Origin: Psychrobacter sp. APC 3426
GTDB lineage: Bacteria; Pseudomonadota; Gammaproteobacteria; Pseudomonadales; Moraxellaceae
NCBI RefSeq assembly: GCF_030408035.1
Contig: NZ_JASDCF010000017.1
Span: 1-64,000 of the forward strand
Reading direction: 5' to 3'
DNA: 64,000 bases
In this document: piece after piece, positions 8,998 through 18,070 of the stretch
Numbering within the stretch: the stretch's first letter is position 1
Layout: the number at the start of each line of letters is the position of its first letter
Notes under the pieces: model-generated
Database searches by the model: none
Told to the model about the DNA's origin: nothing
Seen by the model: the letters and a program-made list of their open reading frames with translations, nothing else
Translations under genes and position numbers: made by a program

Positions 8998-10080
8998 ATG
9001 ACAACACCAGTTACCCATAATGCAGATATTGACGACGTGAATATTGAAAAATTCATTCCTTTGATCACTCCCGCTGAGCTAAAAGCTGAGCTGCCTTTAT
9101 CAGACGAAGCTTATAAAACCGTACTAAAAGGTCGTAATACCATCCAAGACATCTTAGATGGTAAAGACAAGCGTCTGTTTGTGGTCATTGGTCCTTGCTC
9201 TATTCATGACATTAAAGCCGCTCACGAATATGCCGATCGTTTGGCCGTATTGGCAAAAGAGATCGAAGACAGTGTATTCGTTGTGATGCGTGTTTATTTT
9301 GAAAAACCGCGTACCACGGTTGGCTGGAAGGGGATGATTAATGACCCTGATATGAATGACAGCTTTGATATCGAAAAAGGTCTACGTACGGCACGTAAAC
9401 TATTGATTGACTTGAATGAGAAAGGCCTGCCTTGCGCGACTGAAGCATTGGATCCGAACACCCCGCAGTACATGCAGGATTTGATCAGCTGGTCAGCCAT
9501 TGGCGCTCGTACTACCGAGAGTCAAACGCATCGTGAAATGAGCTCAGGTCTATCATGCCCAGTTGGTTTCAAAAACGGTACCGATGGTGGCATGACGGTT
9601 GCTGTCAATGCCATGCAAGCCGTTAAAGAGGGTCATAGCTTCCTAGGTCTATCATCAGATGGCAAGGTCTCTATCATCAAATCTAAAGGCAACCCTTACG
9701 CGCACGTCGTACTACGCGGTGGTAACGGCAAGCCTAACTATGATGAAACGGCCGTGGCACAAGTTGAAAATGAGCTGGCAAAAGGCAAAACCAACAGCAA
9801 GATTATGATTGACTCAAGCCACGCCAACTCAGGTAAAGATCCGTACCTGCAACCGATGGTCATCCAAAACGTTGCCGAGCAGATTAAAAACGGTAATAAA
9901 TCTATCATCGGCCTGATGATTGAGAGCCATCTAAAAGGCGGCAATCAAAAACTGACGGCTGATTTGAGCCAGCTTGAGTATGGTAAGTCTATCACCGATG
10001 GTTGCTTGGATTGGGATAGCACAGTTACCGCGCTATATGATCTACGTGATATGGTCAAAGATGTGTTGCCTAACCGCTAA
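8998..10080 (+). CDS. aroG: 3-deoxy-7-phosphoheptulonate (DAHP) synthase, class I
   Basis: The enzyme catalyses the first step of the shikimate pathway, phosphoenolpyruvate plus erythrose 4-phosphate to DAHP. The 360-residue product matches the AroF/G/H type throughout: LFVVIGPCSIHD, VMRVYFEKPRTTVGWKG, IGARTTESQTHRE, SGLSCPVGFKNGTDG, HVVLRGG, IDSSHANSGKD and YGKSITDGCLDWD. Metal ligands Cys (PCSIH), His (SSHAN), Glu and Asp are in place. The isozyme letter and effector amino acid cannot be assigned from sequence alone. ATG 8998 is chosen over the open frame from 8866 because MTTPVTHNADID plus core gives the family length. It converges on pepN with a terminator between. Confidence 0.93.
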   Translation: MTTPVTHNADIDDVNIEKFIPLITPAELKAELPLSDEAYKTVLKGRNTIQDILDGKDKRLFVVIGPCSIHDIKAAHEYADRLAVLAKEIEDSVFVVMRVYFEKPRTTVGWKGMINDPDMNDSFDIEKGLRTARKLLIDLNEKGLPCATEALDPNTPQYMQDLISWSAIGARTTESQTHREMSSGLSCPVGFKNGTDGGMTVAVNAMQAVKEGHSFLGLSSDGKVSIIKSKGNPYAHVVLRGGNGKPNYDETAVAQVENELAKGKTNSKIMIDSSHANSGKDPYLQPMVIQNVAEQIKNGNKSIIGLMIESHLKGGNQKLTADLSQLEYGKSITDGCLDWDSTVTALYDLRDMVKDVLPNR

Positions 10081-10145
10081 TCTTTTCTTCGATAACGGTT
10101 GCCCATAAGCAAAAGTTATTAAGCATTATTCAACGTTTCATAAAG

Positions 10146-10181
10146 AAGCCCATCCGATAGCAATATCAGATGGGCTTTTCC
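10146..10181. terminator. Terminator between DAHP synthase and pepN
   Basis: The arms AAGCCCATC (10146-10154) and GATGGGCTT (10169-10177) are followed by TTTC. The inner GATA/TATC bases can extend the stem, and an A-rich 5' flank would let it work in both directions. Confidence 0.8.
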
Positions 10182-10237
10182 TTATTAAGTACTTTAGGGT
10201 CTTATAGAGTACTTCTCATAAATTACTTTAATTCACT

Positions 10238-12880
10238 CTACTCGCTCGCTGACCCTAAAACACTGTCTAAGCTCTCTAGCACATGTTTTGATGCAACGTG
10301 TTGTTGCAAGTCTATCAGCTGCTCATGCGCCATCTGGCGACGTGGCTCAGCCAATGTATTCCAACGTGCCAGCACTTGTAATAAGCGCGAGGCCAACACT
10401 GGATTGGCATCATCCAACTTTTCGATGACACTGGTATAAATATCCAAACCTTTTGTCGTCCATAACACCGTGGGCTGCGAGGTAAACGCACTGACGACCG
10501 AGCGCACACGGTTCGGTGTATTCCAATCGAACTCTGCATGAGCAAGCAACGACTTGATGGCATCAGGTGTGACAGTCTCAGCAGACGCTTGCACGCTAAA
10601 CCATAAATCAATGACCAAATCATTGTCTTGGAAACGCTCATAAAAATCTGCTAGATAGCTATCCGCATTTTCCACTTGATGATTGACCATCACCTTTAAG
10701 GCACCGAAGCGCTCTGTCATACAACTGGCATTGTCATATTGCTGCTGCGCCCATGCTGCTGCGCCTTCAACGTTAGCCGTCAATGCCATGTCTAGTACCA
10801 CATTGCGCAAGGCACGAGCACCACGAGCCTCAGGACTGTCTTCATAAGACTGCATTGGCAATTTTTTATAAAGCTCAGCCCACTGGTCTTTTAGTGTGTC
10901 GGCCACCAGCTGATACAAACTATCACGCTGCGCTTTAATCACCTCAGGATCGTAGTCTTTATGAATGGCAGAAGCCAGCTCTTGCGCGGATGGAATATCA
11001 AGCAAACGTGCCGCCAACATCGCATCCTCAGCCGCGAGCACAGGCAATGTCTGCGCCAGTGCTTGCAGGTAGATATCAGGGCTACTCTTCTGACCTTTAC
11101 CTTGCAACAAGATACGATTGACCAGCATCTGCGTCACTTGCCAGCGGTTAAAGCCATTGGTTTCATGCTTGAGTAAAAATGCCAAGTCTTCATCTTGATA
11201 ATCATAATTTAGCTGTACTGGCGCACTAAAATCACGTAGCAAAGATACTACCGGCTCACCAGTTACCCCTTCAAAGGTAAAGGTCTGAGTTGCTTGATCG
11301 AGTAGTAACATACGCTCAGCAACAATGTTACCAGTGCCTTTATCAAATAGCGCGGTCGCTACAGGTATCGGCAATGGTTTTGGCGCATCAAAACCACTAA
11401 CATGGCGAGTTTGCTGACTCAACGTAATAGTCAGTGTCTGCGATTTGCTGTTGTAGTCTTGATGACCAGACACCACAGGTGTGCCAGGCTGACGATACCA
11501 ATCGATAAAGTCCTCAATCTTGCTATCGCTAATACTGAGCGCAGATAAGAAGTCCTCCACTGTGACCGCTTGCCCATCATAGCGACGGAAATACTCATCT
11601 GTCCCTTTTCGGAAGTTGTCTGGCCCTAGCGTATTGGCAATCATACGCACGATTTCAGCGCCTTTCTCATAGACAGTTGTCGTATAGAAGTTATTAATCT
11701 CAACGAAGCTCTCAGGGCGTACAGGGTGCGCTAACGGTCCTGCATCTTCGGCAAACTGATGCGCACGCAAGGTTGCCACATCATCGATACGCTGTACCGC
11801 ACTTGACTGCTGGTCGGCTGAAAATGACTGATCACGGTAAACCGTCAAGCCTTCTTTTAGGCACAACTGAAACCAGTCACGACACGTGATGCGATTGCCT
11901 GTCCAGTTATGAAAGTACTCATGAGCAATGATGGACTTGACACTAAAGCTACGCGCATCCGTCGTCGTTTCAGGACTAGATAACACACAGGCCGTATTAA
12001 AAATATTCAGCCCTTTATTCTCCATTGCGCCCATATTAAACTGACTAACAGCAACAATCATATAACGATCTAAATCATAGGCTCGTCCATAATTGACCTC
12101 ATCCCATTTCATAGAATCTTTTAGGGCTTGCATACCGACATCACATTTATCGATATCGGCAGATTTTGCATACAGCTCAAGCTTAACGTCTCGCCCTTCA
12201 CTAGTGGTAAAAGAATCCGTCAGCACATCTAAATCAGCGACCACACAGGCAAACAGATAGCTTGGCTTATTGGTCGGATCATGCCAAATCGCATAATGAC
12301 GGTCTGACGCACCAGTAACCTCACCTGCCTCTACCAAATTGCCATTAGACAATAGCGTTGGATAGCGCTTGTCTGCTTCAAGACGCGTGGTAAATATTGC
12401 CAGCACATCAGGACGATCTGGATAAAAGGTAATCTTGCGAAAACCCTCAGGCTCACATTGGCTGACAAACATGGTATCGTCACCAGTACCTGCCATATAA
12501 AACCCTTCAAGCGCGGTATTGCTCTGCGGATGAATACGTACTTGAATCTCTAAGACAACCTCGTCAGGTGCATCCGATATCGTCAGCTTGCCCACCTGCT
12601 GCTGATAACGTTCAGAGGTTAATTTCTCGCCATTCATCGAGATAGCCAGCAGCTCTAACTCTTCACCATATAGTACAATATCGCCGGCTGTTTGACGTAT
12701 CATCTTGAGCGTACTATCTACCTGTGCATACTCTTCAAACAACTTGATATCCAAGTCAACAGTTTGCACATCAAAACTTGGTTTTTTATAATCTTTTAAG
12801 TTAATTTTACTCGGCGCATGTGGTGGTACATCTGGCATTTCAGGATTGATAATTTGAGCAGCAGTTTCAGCAGTAGACAT
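10238..12880 (-). CDS. pepN: Aminopeptidase N
   Basis: This M1-family zinc aminopeptidase does general cytoplasmic peptide turnover. At 880 residues it is close to the E. coli enzyme. The exopeptidase motif GAMEN is at 284-288, the zinc motif HEYFHNW at 320-326, the third ligand Glu343 in LKEGLTVYRD, and the catalytic tyrosine lies in the NFYTTTVYEKGAE segment. The N-terminal beta-domain (YKKPSFDVQTVDLDI onward) and the C-terminal helical domain (DUF3458-type repeats, ending LDSVLGSASE) are complete. It is a single gene, convergent with DAHP synthase and divergent from the DUF6231-like gene 291 bases away. No regulatory site is recognised in that spacer. Confidence 0.97.
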   Translation of the reverse strand: MSTAETAAQIINPEMPDVPPHAPSKINLKDYKKPSFDVQTVDLDIKLFEEYAQVDSTLKMIRQTAGDIVLYGEELELLAISMNGEKLTSERYQQQVGKLTISDAPDEVVLEIQVRIHPQSNTALEGFYMAGTGDDTMFVSQCEPEGFRKITFYPDRPDVLAIFTTRLEADKRYPTLLSNGNLVEAGEVTGASDRHYAIWHDPTNKPSYLFACVVADLDVLTDSFTTSEGRDVKLELYAKSADIDKCDVGMQALKDSMKWDEVNYGRAYDLDRYMIVAVSQFNMGAMENKGLNIFNTACVLSSPETTTDARSFSVKSIIAHEYFHNWTGNRITCRDWFQLCLKEGLTVYRDQSFSADQQSSAVQRIDDVATLRAHQFAEDAGPLAHPVRPESFVEINNFYTTTVYEKGAEIVRMIANTLGPDNFRKGTDEYFRRYDGQAVTVEDFLSALSISDSKIEDFIDWYRQPGTPVVSGHQDYNSKSQTLTITLSQQTRHVSGFDAPKPLPIPVATALFDKGTGNIVAERMLLLDQATQTFTFEGVTGEPVVSLLRDFSAPVQLNYDYQDEDLAFLLKHETNGFNRWQVTQMLVNRILLQGKGQKSSPDIYLQALAQTLPVLAAEDAMLAARLLDIPSAQELASAIHKDYDPEVIKAQRDSLYQLVADTLKDQWAELYKKLPMQSYEDSPEARGARALRNVVLDMALTANVEGAAAWAQQQYDNASCMTERFGALKVMVNHQVENADSYLADFYERFQDNDLVIDLWFSVQASAETVTPDAIKSLLAHAEFDWNTPNRVRSVVSAFTSQPTVLWTTKGLDIYTSVIEKLDDANPVLASRLLQVLARWNTLAEPRRQMAHEQLIDLQQHVASKHVLESLDSVLGSASE

Positions 12881-13171
12881 GTTTGTTCCTATTATTATTT
12901 ATGAAAAAATGCATATGATAAAAAATACAATCACTTAGATTAAGGCGATTCATCAATAAGTATAAATTGATTGCTTCTAAAGTTTCTGTGATACATTCTA
13001 CGTTATCTAGCTACATTGACCTAAACGACCAGATTTCAAGAGCAGCTTCGCAGATTATTGTGCTGGTAATCGGTGACTCATATCAAAAGCGTCAATCTTT
13101 CATTGGATAATGAATACCAAAGTGATTTAATACACACACTGATGACTACCATTTGATAAACGGCTTATTAT

Positions 13172-13822
13172 ATGACAAAGCAATCCGCTCGTCGCGCAGA
13201 CGTTACGCTACCCCTATTGATAGATTATATTGATGCGCTGCTGCCCACACTGACACAGAATAACGATGTTCAGGCAGACGCTCAAACCACCGCCAAAGAG
13301 GTTGACGATAAGCCCGAGCTACTGTGGATAACAGAAGATAAAAACACACTTTCATCACTGAGCACAGAGCTGAAAAATCATGCTTCTTTTAAGGAAGGTG
13401 GCGCTACAACAGAGCCAGCTGGTGGGTATGCGTTATCGACCTTATTAGCGCTTAGCCAACAGCCAGTATCTGAACGTTATGAGTTGGTGTGCTTTTGGCT
13501 ACCGACACTATCAGCGGAGATACTACAGCAGTATATTCCATTGCTCATGCGTTATCGCGACCTGTATGCAGCCCACCTGCTCATCGCACTTGATAGCAGC
13601 ATAGACCTAAAAGCTTACGGATTTACCCCATTTGATATAGTGAACGCGCCGTTTTTAGCAACAGACAATCTTCATCCAAAAGACTCTTTATTGTTGATGA
13701 CAAATCCATCAATATCAGCCACACTTTGGCAGTTCAATTTGTATGACTACAAACAGTTGCCAAACTGGCTCAACGCAGATTATTGGGCCAACCCTGAAAA
13801 CTGGGGCAAACACCGTTGGTAG
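13172..13822 (+). CDS. DUF6231-like protein of unknown function
   Basis: This 216-residue cytoplasmic protein has no signal peptide or membrane segment. The C-terminal end, with LYDYKQLPNWLNADYWANP followed by ENWGKHRW, is the most distinctive part and resembles what I remember of DUF6231 proteins of Pseudomonas and Acinetobacter. The middle (YELVCFWLPTLSAEILQQY and LLMRYRDLYAAHLLIALD) looks like an alpha/beta fold of the methyltransferase-like type without an obvious cofactor motif. Residues 30-80 form a polar, low-conservation insert. It stands alone between pepN (divergent) and pal (same strand, 207 bases downstream). No function is proposed; the family assignment is from memory and tentative. 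Confidence 0.6.
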   Translation: MTKQSARRADVTLPLLIDYIDALLPTLTQNNDVQADAQTTAKEVDDKPELLWITEDKNTLSSLSTELKNHASFKEGGATTEPAGGYALSTLLALSQQPVSERYELVCFWLPTLSAEILQQYIPLLMRYRDLYAAHLLIALDSSIDLKAYGFTPFDIVNAPFLATDNLHPKDSLLLMTNPSISATLWQFNLYDYKQLPNWLNADYWANPENWGKHRW

Positions 13823-14029
13823 TCTCTCACTGCCAGCTTTTTGCTACCAGTCTTTTACTGCCAATATTTTATTAATAATATCCTGCATATCTGATTGTAA
13901 AAACTCGAATTATTTACAGTAATAGTACTTACATAAAGTAACATTTAGTATATTATAGATAGCAATTGCCTAAGTTTTATCGTAAGCAGTTTAAAAAAAC
14001 AAATTTAATTAAAATTTTAGGAGCTCATC

Positions 14030-14548
14030 ATGTCAATTAGTTTTTCTAAGATCGCAATCCTCGCTGTACTATCAAGCGCTGTAGCAATTACCACCGGTTG
14101 TGCTACCAAACGCTCTACTTCTGAGGTTGTTGTTGCCCCACTAGGTATCCCAGGCGGTCAAGCTGGTTACAATGGCGCGGTCATCGTAGATAACTCAAAC
14201 GCTGTCATCACTGGCGCTGAAAACCTACAAGCCGTTGTTTACTTTGCTTTTGATAGCAGCGAAATCACTGCACAAGCAGCAAGCGTTCTGAACCAACATG
14301 CAGGTTTGCTCAGCTCAAACCCAGCCGCTGGTGTTGTTATCGCTGGTCACACTGATGAGCGCGGTAGCCGTGAATACAATATCGCTCTAGGTGAACGCCG
14401 TGCCCAAGCAGCGCGTAACTATCTTGCAACACAAGGTGTTGCTGCAAACAATATCCGTGTGATTAGCTATGGCGAAGAACGTCCTGCTGCTGCCGGCAAC
14501 ACAGAAGACGCTTATGCCCAAAATCGCCGTGCTGAACTGTCTTACTAA
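14030..14548 (+). CDS. pal: Pal-like peptidoglycan-associated lipoprotein
   Basis: This outer-membrane lipoprotein binds peptidoglycan through a C-terminal OmpA-like domain. The signal peptide ends at ITTGC with acylated Cys24. The OmpA/Pal domain begins at VVYFAFDSSEIT (69-80) and contains GHTDERGSREYN at 106-117 and GERRAQAARNYL, with the peptidoglycan-binding Asp and Arg in place. Length of 172 is normal for Pal. A good GGAG ribosome binding site precedes ATG 14030. In most Gammaproteobacteria pal follows tolB; here no tol gene is adjacent, so the tol genes must lie elsewhere or this is a Pal paralogue. A strong terminator follows. Confidence 0.9.
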   Translation: MSISFSKIAILAVLSSAVAITTGCATKRSTSEVVVAPLGIPGGQAGYNGAVIVDNSNAVITGAENLQAVVYFAFDSSEITAQAASVLNQHAGLLSSNPAAGVVIAGHTDERGSREYNIALGERRAQAARNYLATQGVAANNIRVISYGEERPAAAGNTEDAYAQNRRAELSY

Positions 14549-14602
14549 GACTTAGCATTATCTATCATAATCTTTACTGATGATAATTGAATATATTTCC
14601 AT

Positions 14603-14643
14603 AAAAAGCCCAGCCATTTAATATTGCTGGGCTTTTTACATTT
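14603..14643 (+). terminator. Terminator of pal
   Basis: The stem AAAAAGCCCAGC (14603-14614) / GCTGGGCTTTTT (14626-14637) has an 11-nt loop and a T-run. The next frame is already open here, but its first credible ATG lies about 50 bases further on. Confidence 0.9.
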
Positions 14644-14691
14644 TTGTCAGCTAAAATAGCTAATACTAAAAAAGACAAACAACCAATAAGA

Positions 14692-15489
14692 ATGATGATG
14701 GTGCAACACTTACTGTTAACTCAGGTTAAATATACTCAGCTCAATTCCATGACATGGTACGCCACTGCAGAGGTTGAAGAGTCGCTTTGTCTGAGTTTCC
14801 AGCCGCTATTGTACGATGCCTTACGGTTGCCGTTTTATCATTTATCACACGTTACCATACCTCAATTTGATAGCCACAACTGGCAGTCATACCTCTCAAA
14901 AGATAACTTCTCATCACATCAGCCATCCCGCAATATTGCTCACAATCAACGGCAAATACAACGTGCAGGCGTGCGTCTACTATTACAGCAACTACTTAAT
15001 AAGTTAGAGATTAGCGATACGTTAGATGAGTCGGATTTTCCGTATCGTCTTGTCAATCATAAACACTACGTGTGTTTTAGTCATACAGGGATGAGTGGTA
15101 AAAATTCAAATCAAGTCAACCAAAATATGAACAATAAAATAGCAGTGGTCATCAGTCTTGACCGCCCTGCTGGAATTGACATCGAACATAATAATGTCGT
15201 GTGGAAAGTAGCAAAGCGTTTTTACTCAGACAATGAGATTAATAGATTACTAGCTTTGCCAATAGTTGAACGTGATACTGTCGTGAAACTATTGTGGCAA
15301 CTCAAAGAATGCTTTATAAAAATTAATCACTATACGCTGGCTCAAGGTATGGGCATGGATTATTCACACCTCATTGCAGATATATTAGATGGCACGAGGC
15401 AAGAGTCACCCATGCATATCATCGCTGATGAAATAACCAATTATCATATTGCTATGTCAACGACACAGCATACGGTGGTGGTTTTTTAG
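14692..15489 (+). CDS. 4'-phosphopantetheinyl transferase superfamily protein
   Basis: The family transfers phosphopantetheine from CoA to a serine of acyl or peptidyl carrier proteins. The product has about 265 residues, the two-lobed Sfp/AcpT-type length rather than the short AcpS type. Magnesium/CoA motifs are present: FSHTG near 129-133, GIDIE at 161-165 and WQLKECFIK at 202-210, corresponding to the WtxKEa motif. The start is uncertain: ATG 14692 is the first of three consecutive ATG codons and lies downstream of the pal terminator, whereas the open frame reaches back to 14644. No polyketide, peptide synthetase or other carrier gene lies near it, so the target protein is unknown. A shared terminator follows. 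Confidence 0.85.
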   Translation: MMMVQHLLLTQVKYTQLNSMTWYATAEVEESLCLSFQPLLYDALRLPFYHLSHVTIPQFDSHNWQSYLSKDNFSSHQPSRNIAHNQRQIQRAGVRLLLQQLLNKLEISDTLDESDFPYRLVNHKHYVCFSHTGMSGKNSNQVNQNMNNKIAVVISLDRPAGIDIEHNNVVWKVAKRFYSDNEINRLLALPIVERDTVVKLLWQLKECFIKINHYTLAQGMGMDYSHLIADILDGTRQESPMHIIADEITNYHIAMSTTQHTVVVF

Positions 15490-15566
15490 TCAATACTTCT
15501 ATAGCCGCCTACTACCTATCTGTTTAAGACTCTATTACTGTGCCATGAATGGCTATATCACAGACA

Positions 15567-15599
15567 AAAAAACGACCCTCGAAAGGGTCGTTCTTTTTT
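15567..15599. terminator. Bidirectional terminator
   Basis: The stem AACGACCCT / AGGGTCGTT (15571-15592) has a 4-nt loop, an A7 run before it and CTTTTTT after it. It serves the convergent transferase and outer-membrane protein genes. Confidence 0.9.
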
Positions 15600-15640
15600 G
15601 CTTACGCTTCAACTAATAACAGTCTTAGACTGTGATTAGA

Positions 15641-16513
15641 TTAGAAACGGTAAGTTGCACCAAGCTTAACAATTGGTAACCACTCTAGATAGTTGTCAGA
15701 CTTTAACTCATTCTGAGCTTCTGCAGCTATTTGAGCTGAAGTTTTGCCTGAACCTATCTCACTACCTTTTACACCTACGTTCTCAGATGTACCATTTGTA
15801 CGAACAGTAGCGTCAGTTTTACCTAAATATGCTGCACCAATCTCGCCAAATACACCAAAGTTATTAGTGATGTTTGGACGGAAACCAATAGTAGCATAAG
15901 GCGCTAACTTGTTACGATGCTCAATAGTACCAGTTAGGCTACCTACGTCAGTTGCGTCATATTCAACGCCGTCAATCTTATAAACACCGCCATCTTGTGG
16001 ATTAGCAGTTACGTCAATATCGTTGTCAGGAACGATGATACCAGCACCCATAGTGAACCAGTTGGCTGCAGGACGTAATTGTACACCTAGGTAAGGGTTG
16101 CTAAAGTCAGAATCGATATCATAATTCACGTCATCAATATCAATATCGCCACCGAATAGGTCAGCAACATCGCCACCTGCCCAACCAGCTTGTAATTCAG
16201 TTTTGTCGTTCAATGCCCAACCGATGTTAGCACCATAACCTAGTGTACCAACTTCAGCACTGATAGCAGCTGGGTTAACAGCAGTTTGGAAGAAAGTCTT
16301 AGTACCACCAACAACAGCACCAGTAGTGTTACGTACTACACCAGCGTCAGCATTGTATGCATAAGCAGGGTCTGCTTCATAAGCTACAGCAACTGGCTCA
16401 ACTTCATATGCAACCGCTTCATTACCATCAACAACGACTACTGGCTCAGCTGCAAGTGCTGCAGTTGATGCTAGAACGGCAGCAGAAATTGCTGTTAATT
16501 TAATAAGTTTCAT
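15641..16513 (-). CDS. Outer-membrane beta-barrel protein, unassigned family
   Basis: The 290-residue exported protein has a Sec signal peptide of 21 residues (cleavage ALA|AEP). A repetitive Val/Ala/Tyr-rich stretch follows, with AYEVEPVAVAYEADPAYAYN at about 35-55. The rest shows alternating hydrophobic strands: LGYGANIGWALNDKTELQAGW, FSNPYLGVQLRPAANWFTMGAGI, LAPYATIGFRPNITNNFGVFGEIGAAYLG, and a final strand IVKLGATYRF ending in Phe, the usual BAM signal. The pattern suits an 8-stranded porin-like or OmpW/OmpX-type barrel, but I do not recognise the family. An AGGAGAG ribosome binding site precedes the ATG. The gene is monocistronic with its own terminator; high expression is plausible but not shown. 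Confidence 0.75.
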   Translation of the reverse strand: MKLIKLTAISAAVLASTAALAAEPVVVVDGNEAVAYEVEPVAVAYEADPAYAYNADAGVVRNTTGAVVGGTKTFFQTAVNPAAISAEVGTLGYGANIGWALNDKTELQAGWAGGDVADLFGGDIDIDDVNYDIDSDFSNPYLGVQLRPAANWFTMGAGIIVPDNDIDVTANPQDGGVYKIDGVEYDATDVGSLTGTIEHRNKLAPYATIGFRPNITNNFGVFGEIGAAYLGKTDATVRTNGTSENVGVKGSEIGSGKTSAQIAAEAQNELKSDNYLEWLPIVKLGATYRF

Positions 16514-17142
16514 AAATACTCTCCTAAAGTGTGGAATATATCGCCCATAAAAAATGATAATTTAGCTTTTTTTAAATCCATCATTTTGTTGAGCAGATTA
16601 AAACAATTTTGGCCACAAAAGTCACCCCTATGGAGGCTCTTTTTATTTGCCATTATGTAAAGATTGCATAGGTATTGTAATAATTGCTACACCAACTCGC
16701 AAAACTTCGGCTTTCTGTTACACAACGCTCTCAAAGTAACCAAGCAGCGTAGACATGAATATTGAGTAGCTTAATGTTCATGTAATGGTATTTCAAAATA
16801 TGTCAGTATCATCGCTTATTTGGGGATTTAACTCAATAACAGTTATATAGCTTATTACTACAGTTTGTTGTGGTTTGTGAGTTAACGTATCTGAAGTTGC
16901 TTTTGGCTATGAAATTGGGCTAGACGTATCGTTGAAATCGAAAGTATAGCGCGCAACATAAATGTTCCTATAATCTGTCTATATAGTGCGACTAACCCTT
17001 GTCTAAGCGTCATATTATGCTAAATTAGAGACAGTAATAAGCGTGTTGCAAAAACGTCAAATTTATTAATATTTGTGTTATTTATTAAAACCTTGCGACG
17101 TTCTCTGCTTGATCCTTTTTTTGTTATTATTGAGCCATCTAT
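16514..17142. other. Long intergenic region between outer-membrane protein and IclR genes
   Basis: This 629-base AT-rich spacer between divergent genes contains no ORF of note, no tRNA and no insertion element. A weak inverted pair AACGTC (17053-17058) / GACGTT (17097-17102) flanks the region upstream of the IclR start and could be an operator. I see no convincing -35/-10 pair. Confidence 0.35.
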
Positions 17143-17901
17143 ATGCCTAAAGTATCATCGATTACCCGTGTGCTAGAGATTATCGAAGCCATATCATACG
17201 CCTCAAAGCCTCTCTCTCCACTTGAGCTGTCGCAAGAGCTAGATATTCCAAAACCAACCATTCATCGCTTAATCCAAAACTTGGTTGATGAAGGGTTTGT
17301 GACTGTCGATATCGGTGGCGGTATCATACCTGGTAAGCGGGTACGTAATTTGAGTGTCGAGCTTTGGCAACAGCGTCAATTCTTTCATGAGCGCCAAATG
17401 GTATTGCATAAATTGGTAGAAGAGATTGAAGAGACCTGTGGTATTGCTACCCCTTATCATATGGATATGCTCTATACCAACCGCGCCCAGACCTCATTAC
17501 CACTGCAAATCTACTTGCCAGTAGGTGCCAAGTCACCAATGTGGTGTACAGCAACCGGTAAGCTGTACCTAAGCCAACTGTCTGATACGAGCCGTAATAA
17601 AATCCTTCAAGCCCTACCTTTGGACAAGTTCACCAAAAACACCATCACCGATATTGACGCCCTCAATAAAGAGCTGGATCGTATTGCGGAGACCGGTATC
17701 GGTATCGACAATGAGGAGTTTATCTCAGAAATGGTAGCGGTATCGGTGCCTGTATTGGATAAAAAATCACGCTATTTGGCTTCTTTGTATATTCACGCCC
17801 CAACCATCCGTGTGTCATTAGAGGAGCTAATGGAGCATGTGCCGCGCTTGCAAACAGCAGCGCAAGACATTCAAGCGTTGGTGTATGAGCTACAAAACTA
17901 A
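17143..17901 (+). CDS. IclR-family transcriptional regulator
   Basis: The 252-residue regulator has an N-terminal winged helix-turn-helix (ITRVLEIIEAISYASKPLSP, then LELSQELDIPKPTIHRLIQN, about residues 6-55) and a C-terminal IclR effector domain (about 75-250), including the CGIATPYHMDMLYTN segment, GAKSPMWCTATGKLYLS and the EFISEMVAVSVPVLD region. IclR proteins often control catabolism of small acids or aromatics. The valine/isobutyrate operon lies immediately downstream on the opposite strand, converging with it, so a regulatory link is plausible but unproven. The start is the ATG giving MPKVSSITRVLEI; the Shine-Dalgarno sequence is poor. A bidirectional terminator follows. Confidence 0.92.
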   Translation: MPKVSSITRVLEIIEAISYASKPLSPLELSQELDIPKPTIHRLIQNLVDEGFVTVDIGGGIIPGKRVRNLSVELWQQRQFFHERQMVLHKLVEEIEETCGIATPYHMDMLYTNRAQTSLPLQIYLPVGAKSPMWCTATGKLYLSQLSDTSRNKILQALPLDKFTKNTITDIDALNKELDRIAETGIGIDNEEFISEMVAVSVPVLDKKSRYLASLYIHAPTIRVSLEELMEHVPRLQTAAQDIQALVYELQN

Positions 17902-17936
17902 AGCCTGTATCATTAAGAAAAAATATGACCGAACAC

Positions 17937-17974
17937 AAAAAGGTCTGCGCTATAAAACCAGCGCAGACCTTTTT
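17937..17974. terminator. Bidirectional terminator, iclR / mmsB
   Basis: The perfect 15-bp stem AAAAAGGTCTGCGCT / AGCGCAGACCTTTTT has an 8-nt loop, giving a U-run on either strand between convergent genes. Confidence 0.92.
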
Positions 17975-18070
17975 GATGCTTTTCTATATAACACTATTAA
18001 GAACAGTTTTTTAATATTTCATCAAAGCACAATATTCAAAACTGGCTAAGAGGCTTAATCTTTAAGACCG

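Noticed and set aside
10315..10641. 108-codon ORF in another frame of pepN
   Set aside because: Out-of-frame shadow within the intact C-terminal part of aminopeptidase N.
16514..17142. Hidden small gene or RNA gene in the longest spacer
   Set aside because: No open frame with a ribosome binding site, no tRNA-like fold and no terminator inside the spacer.
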